The position numbers and the translations under genes were made by a program. This document shows positions 33,268-41,045 of a stretch of 64,000 nucleotides of DNA, one piece after another. How positions within the stretch are numbered: position 1 is the first letter of the stretch; each line of letters opens with the position of its first letter. The notes under the pieces are model-generated. The model saw only the letters and a list, made by a program, of their open reading frames with translations, was not told where the DNA came from and did not search any database. Origin of the DNA: Terriglobia bacterium (GTDB lineage Bacteria > Acidobacteriota > Terriglobia > Bryobacterales > Bryobacteraceae); NCBI GenBank assembly GCA_025350105.1, contig JANXYJ010000106.1:1-64000 (forward strand), read 5' to 3'.

Positions 33268-34404
33268 ATGAAACTTCGATTGCTTGATTTGCGACGCGCC
33301 GCCTTCGCTCTGATGTTCGCCAGCGCGGTGTTCGGCCAGGGCGTCCCGGAGCAATTCGTCATCAGCGGAAAAACGGCGGAGAAAATTCAGGACTTCACCA
33401 CCATCAATCTGGCGACGGCGGAGCGCATCGCCGAAGTCTGCGAAAAAGCCGCCGTGGCGCAGGGCGTGCAGATCAGTATCATGGTGCTGGATAACGATGG
33501 CAACCACGTTTATATGGATCGCATGGACGGGCAAGGTTACTTGAACATCATCACGGCGGATATGAAAGCGCGGACGGCGTTGATGATGCGCGCGCCCAGC
33601 AAGACGGTGATGAATCGGGTGACGCAGGACCCGACGGCAGAGTTGCAGTTGATGCAATTGGGCGAGTTCGCGAATTCCGGAGGTCTGCCGATGGTGGTGA
33701 ACAAGCAGATGATTGGCGCGGTGGGCGTGGGCGGATCGACGCCGAAGCTGCCGGTTTGGAGCGACGAAATTTGCGCGCACAAGGCGCTGACGGAAGTGAT
33801 CGGGACCGGTGTGGCGCCGTTGGTGGAAGACTTGCCGGCGCGGGCGAATCCGAATCCAGGCACAAATCCGGTGCCGCGCTTCGCGACAGCAACGCCGCCG
33901 AAAACAACGTTATCGCCCGAATATGTTGTGGGCGGAAAAGGCGCCGCGAATGTCTTTGACGGTAACCAGATTTCCTTGGCGTCAGCCAAGAAGATTGCAC
34001 GTGTCTGCCGCGATTGGGCGGCGGCGAAGGGCGGAACGATGTCGCTGTACATCATCGATAACGCGGGCGAGTTCGTGCACATGGAGCGCATGGACGGCCA
34101 GGTGTTCAACAACATTCGCACGGCGATGTTGAAGGCGCAGACTTCGTTGAAGACCCGCCAGCCAACTTCAATCAACAACGCACAGTTGAAGAATAATCCA
34201 GCCGGCATTGCGCGCTCGGCTACCTTCTTTAATCTATTTACGAACGCGGGCGGAATCCCGATTGTCGTTGACGGACAGATGATTGGCGCAATTGGTGTTG
34301 GTGGCGGCGCGGGCGGCGGCGATGAAAATTGCGCGATTGAAGGGCTGAAGGCGGCGTTTGGAGAGCACGTGACGTTGCCGGTTTATCCGGCGGCGGCGAA
34401 TTAA
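33268..34404 (+). CDS. Secreted protein with two GlcG/HbpS-type (DUF336) domains
   Basis: The 378-residue protein has a signal peptide ('RRAAFALMFASAVFGQG') and two tandem GlcG/HbpS domains. First copy: 'NLATAERIAEVCEKAAVAQGVQISIMVLDNDGNHVYMDRMDGQGY...SGGLPMVVNKQMIGAVGVGG'. Second copy: 'SLASAKKIARVCRDWAAAKGGTMSLYIIDNAGEFVHMERMDGQVF...AGGIPIVVDGQMIGAIGVGG'. A Pro/Asn linker joins them. HbpS-like domains bind heme or redox cofactors in extracellular sensing; GlcG belongs to glycolate operons. The ATG at 33268 has AAGGAG at ideal distance. Alone on its strand. Confidence 0.88.
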   Translation: MKLRLLDLRRAAFALMFASAVFGQGVPEQFVISGKTAEKIQDFTTINLATAERIAEVCEKAAVAQGVQISIMVLDNDGNHVYMDRMDGQGYLNIITADMKARTALMMRAPSKTVMNRVTQDPTAELQLMQLGEFANSGGLPMVVNKQMIGAVGVGGSTPKLPVWSDEICAHKALTEVIGTGVAPLVEDLPARANPNPGTNPVPRFATATPPKTTLSPEYVVGGKGAANVFDGNQISLASAKKIARVCRDWAAAKGGTMSLYIIDNAGEFVHMERMDGQVFNNIRTAMLKAQTSLKTRQPTSINNAQLKNNPAGIARSATFFNLFTNAGGIPIVVDGQMIGAIGVGGGAGGGDENCAIEGLKAAFGEHVTLPVYPAAAN

Positions 34405-34631
34405 CGCGGGCTTGCGCCGGTTCAGAATTTGTGCAAAAACGCGAGCACTGTTTGCGATTAGCCGTCAGAAATCAGCGCAATACACTCAAATTTCGCCAAA
34501 ACGGCGAATCGGAGCACAGCTTCCGATAGGAAGGGTGCGGAAAAAACGAACATCGCGTCTGGCGGCGCGCTAGGCCCCGCCAAATGGAAAATGTTTTAGA
34601 AAACGCAGGTCACAACCAGAGCCGGTGCTAC

Positions 34632-35441
34632 TCATTCCTCCGGGGCAAAGGCAACGATGGTGATGCCTGCGGCGTTGGCTTGCTTGAGTAGTTCTTCACG
34701 ATCGAGTAAAAGAGTTCTGGTGGCGTCCATTCCTAGCGCCGTTGTGTTGGTCTCTCGCATGACCGTAATCGTTTGCGGACCGATCACGGGAACGTCGTAA
34801 AGCATGTGCTTGCGGCGGCGGGAACCTTTGACCAGCCGTAGCGGCTTCTTTTCAACGAATGACGCCGCGCGGCGCAGCATGGCGTCGGTTCCCTCCATGG
34901 CTTCCACGGCGACGCAAGCCCGTTCGGCAATCGCCACGCTTTGGCCGATATCGTGGGTCGACAAAGCTGCGGCGATTTTGCGGCCATAGTGGATGTCCCG
35001 CGATTCGGCTTCATCGGGCTGGCGTTTGGTGAGCACGCCCACCGGCGCAAGCAGGTCCTTCAATAACAGTGTGGAGTCCAGCAGTTGGATGCCTTCGTCA
35101 TTTAGCACGCGCGTGACGGCGCCGATGAGGCCTTCGGTGTTCTTGGTGTCGATAGACGCAAGCAGCTTTACCAAGCGCCAGTCAGGCACAATCGAGGAAA
35201 AGATTTTGGCGTGCTTTACCTGTCCGCACATCATCACCTGGGTGATTCCTTCTTTGTGGCAAATGTCGATGAGCTTACTGAGCGCGCCCAAGGAAATCCA
35301 GTGGGTGCGGGCAAGTTTTTCGACTTCTTGTGAAGCTTCCTCCTTGATGGCGATGGCCACGACGTCGATGCCGGCTGTGCGCGCGGCTTCAAGAGCGAGG
35401 ATGGGGAAGCGGCCGTTGCCGGCGATGAGACCGATGGGCAT
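34632..35441 (-). CDS. lpxI: UDP-2,3-diacylglucosamine diphosphatase LpxI
   Basis: This 269-residue protein splits UDP-2,3-diacylglucosamine to lipid X in lipid A synthesis, using the LpxI fold rather than LpxH. Motifs: 'MPIGLIAGNGRFPILALEAAR', 'VMMCGQVKHAKIF', 'ALSTHDIGQSVAIAERACVAVEAMEGTDAMLRRA' and 'HMLYDVPVIGPQTITVM'. It is the last gene of fabZ-lpxA-lpxI; 46 bp separate it from lpxA, containing a REP-like palindrome. The 227 bp to its left, up to the GlcG-like gene, show no gene and no clear terminator. Confidence 0.93.
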   Translation of the reverse strand: MPIGLIAGNGRFPILALEAARTAGIDVVAIAIKEEASQEVEKLARTHWISLGALSKLIDICHKEGITQVMMCGQVKHAKIFSSIVPDWRLVKLLASIDTKNTEGLIGAVTRVLNDEGIQLLDSTLLLKDLLAPVGVLTKRQPDEAESRDIHYGRKIAAALSTHDIGQSVAIAERACVAVEAMEGTDAMLRRAASFVEKKPLRLVKGSRRRKHMLYDVPVIGPQTITVMRETNTTALGMDATRTLLLDREELLKQANAAGITIVAFAPEE

Positions 35442-35452
35442 GGGTTTTTCTT

Positions 35453-35475
35453 CTCCGGTCTGGCGACCGGAGCTA
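35453..35475. repeat. REP-like palindromic element between lpxA and lpxI
   Basis: CTCCGGTC-N4-GACCGGAG plus GCTA is the exact reverse complement of the element at 52675-52697. It can form a perfect 8-bp stem in the lpx mRNA. Confidence 0.7.
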
Positions 35476-35487
35476 TCAGGTTCGCAC

Positions 35488-36261
35488 TTACTTCACAAAA
35501 CCGCGCGTGGATTCGGCCATAAATTGCAAAAGCTCCGTGATCTCCGGTGACGTTTCGACTTCTTCGGTGATGCGTTCCACCGCCTGCGACGTATTCAGCC
35601 CCGCGCGGGTTAATAATCGAAAAGCTTTGTGTAGTGCGTCAATCGATTCGGCGGAATAGCCGCGGCGTTCCAGGCCAGTTTTGTTGGCTCCGAAGATACG
35701 GGCTTCGCGTTCGGTTACCGTCGTCGAAAACGGCAGCACGTCCTGCGTGATCACGCTGAACCCGCCGACGATGCAGTGGCGTCCGATGCGGCAGAACTGA
35801 TGCACGGCGCTGCCGGCGCTGACCACGGCCCAATCACCGACGATGACATGACCGCCCAGCGTCGCCCCGTGGCCCAACACAATGTGGCTGGCCATGTGCG
35901 TATCGTGCGCCACGTGTGTGTAGGCCATCAGTAAATTGTCGTCACCAATGGAAGTGAGCATACCGCCGCCCTGTGTCCCGCGATGAATCGTCACGAATTC
36001 GCGAATCTTGTTGCGATGGCCGATTTTCGTTGCAGAGCGTTCGCCGTGATACTTCAAATCCTGCGGCGCCAGGCCGACAGTGGAGTATGGAAAGAAAATG
36101 TTATCGTCGCCGATTTCGAGCGGACCTTCCATTACGACGCTAGCTTTAATTTGCGTACGTGCGCCGATAGAGACATCCGCGCCGATCACAACATAGGGAC
36201 CGATGTCGGCGGTGGCGGCGATCTGGGCGGAGGGGTCGACGATGGCAGTCGGGTGAATCAT
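35488..36261 (-). CDS. lpxA: UDP-N-acetylglucosamine acyltransferase LpxA
   Basis: The first enzyme of lipid A synthesis: it transfers a 3-hydroxyacyl group from ACP to UDP-GlcNAc. The 257-residue protein shows the left-handed hexapeptide beta-helix ('HPTAIVDPSAQIAATADIGPYVVIGADVSIGARTQI'), the catalytic region 'MAYTHVAHDTHMASHIVLGHGATLGGHVIVGDWAVVSAGSAVHQFCRIGRHCIVGG' with the active-site His, and the C-terminal helical bundle. The 'NKIREFVTIHRGT' motif is present. It lies downstream of fabZ (66-bp gap with a duplicated 18-mer). Confidence 0.96.
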   Translation of the reverse strand: MIHPTAIVDPSAQIAATADIGPYVVIGADVSIGARTQIKASVVMEGPLEIGDDNIFFPYSTVGLAPQDLKYHGERSATKIGHRNKIREFVTIHRGTQGGGMLTSIGDDNLLMAYTHVAHDTHMASHIVLGHGATLGGHVIVGDWAVVSAGSAVHQFCRIGRHCIVGGFSVITQDVLPFSTTVTEREARIFGANKTGLERRGYSAESIDALHKAFRLLTRAGLNTSQAVERITEEVETSPEITELLQFMAESTRGFVK

Positions 36262-36269
36262 GTGTAGGT

Positions 36270-36315
36270 TCGGCTCCCTGCGGTCGCTTGTGTATGTCGG
36301 CTCCCTGCGGTCGCC
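36270..36315. repeat. Duplicated 18-mer in the fabZ-lpxA gap
   Basis: TCGGCTCCCTGCGGTCGC is present exactly at 36270-36287 and 36298-36315, period 28 bp. It fills most of the 66-bp gap between cotranscribed genes. Confidence 0.85.
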
Positions 36316-36327
36316 TATTTTTTCCGC

Positions 36328-36807
36328 TTACTTGCCATCACGATTCGGTTCACGATCGGCCAGCACGCATAGCATTTCGGCTTGCGCCACCACTTCTCCG
36401 TTCACCGTCGCGGTGCCGGACATTTTGGCCAGCGACGCTTTCTTTTTCAGCAGGATCATTTCGATACGCAACTGATCGCCGGGGCGGACGGGTTTGCGGA
36501 ATTTCGCGCCGTCGACGCCGGCCAACAGGACCAGTTTGCTGGCGCGATCCTCAATTTGACTGAGCACCAGAACACCGGCCACCTGCGCCATGGCTTCGAT
36601 GATCATCACGCCGGGCATGACGGGGAAGTCGGGGAAATGGCCAACAAAAAAGGGCTCGTTGACGGTGACGTTCTTGATGCCAACCACGCGATCAGCCTGC
36701 ATTTCTAAAATACGATCCACGAGAAGAAACGGATAGCGGTGCGGGAGGATCTTGCGGATAGCATCGATATCCATGGTAACGGGGTCTAAAGATACGGGCG
36801 CTGACAT
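36328..36807 (-). CDS. fabZ: 3-hydroxyacyl-ACP dehydratase FabZ
   Basis: This 159-residue hot-dog dehydratase acts in fatty acid elongation and competes with LpxA for 3-hydroxyacyl-ACP. The hallmark is '[15 protein letters not shown]' and '[25 protein letters not shown]' with catalytic His and Glu. The start is either ATG 36807 (MSAPVSLDP) or ATG 36774 ([10 protein letters not shown]); neither has a good ribosome site. A TATACT hexamer 9 nt before 36807 favours that one with a very short leader. It heads the fabZ-lpxA-lpxI operon. Confidence 0.93.
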   Translation of the reverse strand: MSAPVSLDPVTMDIDAIRKILPHRYPFLLVDRILEMQADRVVGIKNVTVNEPFFVGHFPDFPVMPGVMIIEAMAQVAGVLVLSQIEDRASKLVLLAGVDGAKFRKPVRPGDQLRIEMILLKKKASLAKMSGTATVNGEVVAQAEMLCVLADREPNRDGK

Positions 36808-36896
36808 GAAACGGCCAGTATAACAGGAGGGGCGCGCACCCTGCTGTTGTTGCACGGGATGAAGGCGCGCCCGGTTGATTCATCCGGCTGGCTTAC

Positions 36897-38360
36897 TTAG
36901 AAGCGGAACATGGCTTCCAGATATCCAAATTCGCCGTTCTTTCCAAGCGGGTAAATCTGTTTCATGGCGGCCAGGCCCTGCGCGTAGCCAATGTAACCGG
37001 TAAGTGTGAGTTGGCGGAGCATGCGGTACTCGACGCTGGTGTCATAGAGGTTGGCGAGCGATCGGCGGCCGGCAGTGGCGCGGCCGTTGTAGCCAAAGGT
37101 CCAAGGTTGATATACACCGCCGCCGCTGTACCACAGGTCGTTGGCATTGCTCAGGCGCAGCGCATGGAATTCGCTGGATACTGTGATTTTTGCGTGCGGA
37201 CGCAGAACCAGGTCGCCGTAGCGATCTTGCGTATTCATCATGTTGAAGAATGGGAAGCGGGCATAGGGGCGCGGCGTGGGCAGCACCTGGAAGAACGTGC
37301 CGTGGCGGCCGTCGTTCGGATTGCCGTCGCCGGAGCCGATGGTATAGCCGCCGCGCAGCCAAGGTTTGAGCTTGGGCAAGATTTTGGGTTGAAAGCCGCC
37401 TTCAAAATCCAGCGCGTAGGCCAGTTGTTTTTGCGTGCCCCAACGTCCAGTTTGCACGGCGGCCCAACCCAGCGCATCAAAGGTGCCAGCGTGCGTGGTG
37501 AGGACGTGAGCGCTATGCGCGCCGAAAGTTTGCACGTGAATGTTTTCGGTATCGCCCTTGCGAGTGGCCAGCGGGCGGTCGTCGGTTTTCAGGATGTGGC
37601 GGAAATCGTCGTAATCGATGACGAAGAAACGCGTGTCGGCGGCGTGATTGCCTTTGCCCCAATCATGGGTGAAAGACGCGTAGCCAAACGCTGCCCGATT
37701 CCAACCCCAACCGTCAGTTTGAAATACGCCACGGGTGGGTGTGGCGGCGATGAAGGTGAAGTCGCTGCCCGGCTTGGAGTAGGTATAGTGAAGGCCATCG
37801 AAGCTGCGGCCAACGTCGGAAAAGCCAAAGGTGCCAATCAGGCGTTGGGCGACGTGGTCGCGCTTGACGGCGGCGAGGGTGGCGTTCTTGGGCGCCAGTT
37901 CGGTGCCATCGTTAAATTCGAAGCGGCCCACTTGCAGCGTGTTGGCTTCGCTGGCGCCCAGGCCTTTGAAGCGGGCGTAAAGTTGTTTGGCGAAGACCAT
38001 GCCGGTGTATTGGCTATTGCCGTTGGCCGTGTAATCGTTGGAGCCCAAACCTAACGCGCCTTGCGGCGCGGGCGCGGTGGCGTTGTTGGGCAGGCCAAGC
38101 AAAAAGGGCGCGGCGAGCTCCGCATCCCAATCCCAACCCTTGCGCTTTTCCGCAAAGTTCACGCGCAACAGGTTGCCCGAATATCCGTAGGTATTGTCGC
38201 CGGTGGATGGCTGAAACCAATCCCAGGCATAGGCGCGGGCGCGCAAGGTGCCAGTGACCACCACGTCGCCAATTTTCATCGGCTGCGGTGCGGGCGCGGT
38301 TTGCCCCTGAGCAAAGACGGCCGCCGCACTGCCGAGCAAAACGAAGCTGAAGTATTTCAT
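36897..38360 (-). CDS. Outer-membrane porin, alginate-export (AlgE-like) domain
   Basis: This 487-residue protein has a signal peptide ('KYFSFVLLGSAAAVFAQGQ') and a beta-barrel of the alginate_exp family: 'IGDVVVTGTLRARAYAWDWF', 'QLYARFKGLGASEANTLQVGRFEFNDGTE', 'GRSFDGLHYTY', 'LKPWLRGGYTIGSGDGNPNDGRHGTFFQVLPTPRPYARFPFFNMMN' and a C-terminal strand ending in Phe ('YLEAMFRF'). It is the last gene of the nitrate cluster, 104 bp after nrtD, so a role as outer-membrane channel for nitrate or nitrite is the likely reading; polysaccharide export is the alternative from the family name. GGGGG precedes the start. Confidence 0.85.
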   Translation of the reverse strand: MKYFSFVLLGSAAAVFAQGQTAPAPQPMKIGDVVVTGTLRARAYAWDWFQPSTGDNTYGYSGNLLRVNFAEKRKGWDWDAELAAPFLLGLPNNATAPAPQGALGLGSNDYTANGNSQYTGMVFAKQLYARFKGLGASEANTLQVGRFEFNDGTELAPKNATLAAVKRDHVAQRLIGTFGFSDVGRSFDGLHYTYSKPGSDFTFIAATPTRGVFQTDGWGWNRAAFGYASFTHDWGKGNHAADTRFFVIDYDDFRHILKTDDRPLATRKGDTENIHVQTFGAHSAHVLTTHAGTFDALGWAAVQTGRWGTQKQLAYALDFEGGFQPKILPKLKPWLRGGYTIGSGDGNPNDGRHGTFFQVLPTPRPYARFPFFNMMNTQDRYGDLVLRPHAKITVSSEFHALRLSNANDLWYSGGGVYQPWTFGYNGRATAGRRSLANLYDTSVEYRMLRQLTLTGYIGYAQGLAAMKQIYPLGKNGEFGYLEAMFRF

Positions 38361-38464
38361 GTAAATCCCCCTTTTACGATTTGTGTTTGGTTTCGCGGTT
38401 CACTTGAATGGCGGCGCGGCCTGAGAACCAAATCTTGCACCAGCAACGGAGCTAGGCGACTGAG

Positions 38465-39313
38465 CTATACAACGACAGCCGAAGACTTTTTATTCGAGTG
38501 GCCGGCGTGGCCGCCACTGGAGAATTGTTTGCTGTGATGCTCCAAAAATTGCAGCACTTCGCGGCGCAGCCGGAAATAATCCGGATGATCCAGGCTGCCT
38601 TCGGCCGAACGCGGCCGTGGCAAAGTGATTTCCAGTTCCAATCCCACGCGCGATTCCGGACCGTCGGTCATCAGAATGATGCGATCGGAAAGATACAGCG
38701 CTTCGTCCACATCGTGGGTGACCATCAACACGGTCTTGCGGTCCTGCTCCCATAGATCGAGAAGCAGGTCCTGCAACTCACGCCGGGTGATGGAATCGAG
38801 CGCGCCGAAGGGTTCGTCCAGCAACAGAAAGCGCGGCTCCAGCGAAAACGCGCGGGCAATGGCCACGCGTTGTTGGGTACCTTGCGAAAGTTCGGTGGGC
38901 CTTTGGTTCGCGTATTCCGTGAGCCCGACCATATCCAGATATTTCGACGCCATGGCCTTTTGTTCACGATGGCCAAGGGCTGGGTGGGCCTGGGAAACGG
39001 CCAGTAGAACATTATCAAGCGCCGTCATCCAAGGCAATAAAGACGGGGTCTGGAACACCAGCGCCCGCTCCAGGCCCGGACCTTCAATCTCTTTGCCATC
39101 GACGATCACGCCACCTTCGCTGGCGCTGGAAAGTCCGGCGACGATGGCCAACACGGTGGATTTCCCGCAGCCGGAATGCCCCAACAGCGAAACAAATTCG
39201 CCGGGTTGAATCAGCGCGCGGAAGTCCTTCACGGCCACGTGCGGGCCAGAGGGCGTGGGAAACACTTTGGTGAGTGAGGTAATTTCTAGCGGACGCTGGG
39301 TTGTCATTGTCAT
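38465..39313 (-). CDS. nrtD: Nitrate ABC transporter ATP-binding protein NrtD-type
   Basis: This 282-residue ATPase has Walker A 'GHSGCGKST', Walker B 'RFLLLDEPFGALDS', and H-loop 'MVTHDVDEALYLSDRI'. The signature motif is 'ELSQGTQQRVAIARA', so the usual LSGGQ is degenerate (LSQGT). The C-terminal tail after 'LPRPRSAEGSLDHPDYFRLRREVLQFLEHH' is typical of nitrate/taurine-type ATPases. It pairs with the ATPase gene 6 bp upstream. Together with NrtA and NrtB they import nitrate or nitrite. Confidence 0.9.
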   Translation of the reverse strand: MTMTTQRPLEITSLTKVFPTPSGPHVAVKDFRALIQPGEFVSLLGHSGCGKSTVLAIVAGLSSASEGGVIVDGKEIEGPGLERALVFQTPSLLPWMTALDNVLLAVSQAHPALGHREQKAMASKYLDMVGLTEYANQRPTELSQGTQQRVAIARAFSLEPRFLLLDEPFGALDSITRRELQDLLLDLWEQDRKTVLMVTHDVDEALYLSDRIILMTDGPESRVGLELEITLPRPRSAEGSLDHPDYFRLRREVLQFLEHHSKQFSSGGHAGHSNKKSSAVVV

Positions 39314-39319
39314 GCTTCG

Positions 39320-40156
39320 TCATGCCTCTAGCGGAACGCTTACCGATTGCAAATGGCTCACCGGAGCCCGCCGGCGCACGCCGGAAGACAGGAATCCTGT
39401 AAGCCGCGCGCGAATGCGCACCGCGTCTTCGCTGCCGGTCATCAGATCGGCGGGACGGGGCCGGGGGAAGGGAACGTCGACGCCATCGCTTAGGGTCGCC
39501 GCTGGGCTTTCTCCCCTATTTCCGTTGCGCCCTAATGTCAGAATGCGGTCAGAGAGTAGAATGGCCTCGTCCACCGAGTTTGTGATCATCAATGCGGTGG
39601 CGGCAGGCTTACGCAATTGGCAAAGCTGCGCCAATTCCTGTTGCAGAGTTTGCCGCGTGAGTGCATCCAACGCTCCGAACGGTTCATCGAGAAACAAAAT
39701 TTCTGGTTCGACGGCGAACGCACGAGCAATTGCAACGCGCTGGCGCATCCCGCCGGAGAGTTGGCTGGGCCGCTTGGCCATGGCTTTACCTAGGCCCACC
39801 ATTTGTAAATAACGTTCGGCTTGTTCCTGGTGGCGTGTCGCGGTCCATTCGGGGAACCCGCTCTCCACGGCCAAGATCACGTTCTCCAGCGAACTGAGCC
39901 AGGGCAGCAGGGAATAGTTTTGAAAGACGATCGAGGCGCGATGAGGGAAGCCGTTCAGGGCCTCCCCGTTGGAGAGTGCCGCGCCCGAATCCGGCTGAAT
40001 CATACCTGCGGCCATTTTCAGCAGCGTGGTTTTGCCGGACCCGGACGCACCGACGATGGACACGAATTCGCCCTCCTGTACCGCAAGGTTGATGTTGGCC
40101 AGCACCTGGCGGGTGCCGTAGCTTTTGTTGGCGTTTTTCAGTTCAATTCGCGTCAT
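39320..40156 (-). CDS. nrtC: Nitrate ABC transporter ATP-binding protein NrtC-type (no fused binding domain)
   Basis: This 278-residue ATPase has Walker A 'GASGSGKTT', signature 'QLSGGMRQRVAIARA' (canonical) and Walker B 'ILFLDEPFGALDA', but the H-loop region reads 'LMITNSVDEAILLSDRI', with Asn where His normally sits. Cyanobacterial NrtC carries an extra NrtA-like domain; this one does not. The ATG at 40156 is preferred over the track's GTG at 40177. The gap to nrtB (114 bp) contains several CGCTGGCT copies and a perfect 20-bp palindrome at the nrtB stop. Confidence 0.9.
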   Translation of the reverse strand: MTRIELKNANKSYGTRQVLANINLAVQEGEFVSIVGASGSGKTTLLKMAAGMIQPDSGAALSNGEALNGFPHRASIVFQNYSLLPWLSSLENVILAVESGFPEWTATRHQEQAERYLQMVGLGKAMAKRPSQLSGGMRQRVAIARAFAVEPEILFLDEPFGALDALTRQTLQQELAQLCQLRKPAATALMITNSVDEAILLSDRILTLGRNGNRGESPAATLSDGVDVPFPRPRPADLMTGSEDAVRIRARLTGFLSSGVRRRAPVSHLQSVSVPLEA

Positions 40157-40261
40157 ATTGATCTCGCTTCGTTGCACTGGCTGTTGATTTCGCTGGCTTA
40201 TTGGTATCGCTCACTTCATTCGCTGGCTTGTCGATCTTGCTGACTCGCTGGCTGTTTAGCC

Positions 40262-40281
40262 CGAGCGGCCTAGGCCGCTCG
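40262..40281. other. Perfect 20-bp palindrome spanning the nrtB stop codon
   Basis: CGAGCGGCCTAGGCCGCTCG reads the same on both strands. Its centre CTAG contains the TAG stop of nrtB. In the mRNA it can form a hairpin only with a minimal loop, but as a DNA site it is a perfect dyad. It may mark mRNA processing within the nrt operon. Confidence 0.6.
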
Positions 40282-41034
40282 CAGCCTTGTTTCTGCGATG
40301 CCCATCAGACGGTCCAGCGCAAACCCCACCAGGCCGATGGTAAGAATGCACAGCAGGATGTGCGAATAGATCAGGCTGTTGTACTCCTGCCAAAGAAATC
40401 CGCCGACTCCTGGAGTGCCGGTGAGCATCTCCGCTGCGACAATCACCAGCCAGGCCAAGCCCAGGCTTAGCCGGTAGCCCGTGAACATGTAGGGAAGCGT
40501 GGCCGGCAGCAGCACTTTGGTGAACCGCCGCCACGGAGACAAGCGCAGGACCGTGGCCACGTTTAGATAGTCCTGCGGAATGGAACGCACGCCTTGCATG
40601 GTATTGATGACGGTGGGCCACATGGAACACAAGGCGATGGTGAAGAGCGCAGCGGGCTCCGATTGCCGGAACAGAATCAGACCCAGCGGCAACCAGGCCA
40701 GAGGCGAGATGGGCCGCAGAATCTGAATCACCGGATCGAACATTTTCGACAGCAGCAGTGAGTTTCCCAATAGGAAACCCAGCGGCGTCCCGATGAGAAT
40801 GGCCAGGAGGAAGCCTTTGGCGACGCGATACAAACTATACGCCGCCATGCGCAGAATGCCCTGATCCATTTCCCCGCGTTTGTCGAACGGCTGCAGGATG
40901 TAGACCTTGCTCTCCGTCCAGGTTTTGATGGGCGAAGGGAGATCCTTGGAAATCGTCGTGCTAACCAGCGCCCACAGCCCCACAACCAAAGTGGCGCCGA
41001 CCAGGGAGAGTGCGAAGTTTTTCAAAAGATTCAT
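40270..41034 (-). CDS. nrtB: Nitrate ABC transporter permease
   Basis: This 254-residue inner-membrane protein has about six helices ('FALSLVGATLVVGLWALV', 'GFLLAILIGTPLGFLLGNSLLL') and the EAA-like loop 'QGVRSIPQDYLNVATVLRLSPWRRFTKVLLPATLPYMFTGYRLSLGLAWLVIVAAEM', characteristic of NrtB/SsuC permeases. The true start is ATG 41034 with GGGGAG upstream; the track's extra 73 residues lie inside nrtA in another frame. It starts 11 bp after the nrtA stop. Partners are NrtC and NrtD. Confidence 0.93.
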   Translation of the reverse strand: MNLLKNFALSLVGATLVVGLWALVSTTISKDLPSPIKTWTESKVYILQPFDKRGEMDQGILRMAAYSLYRVAKGFLLAILIGTPLGFLLGNSLLLSKMFDPVIQILRPISPLAWLPLGLILFRQSEPAALFTIALCSMWPTVINTMQGVRSIPQDYLNVATVLRLSPWRRFTKVLLPATLPYMFTGYRLSLGLAWLVIVAAEMLTGTPGVGGFLWQEYNSLIYSHILLCILTIGLVGFALDRLMGIAETRLRAA

Positions 41035-41045
41035 GTTCTCCCCTC

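Noticed and set aside
37011-38054. 347-aa plus-strand ORF across the porin gene
   Set aside because: It mirrors the real minus-strand gene, has no family text and no ribosome site.
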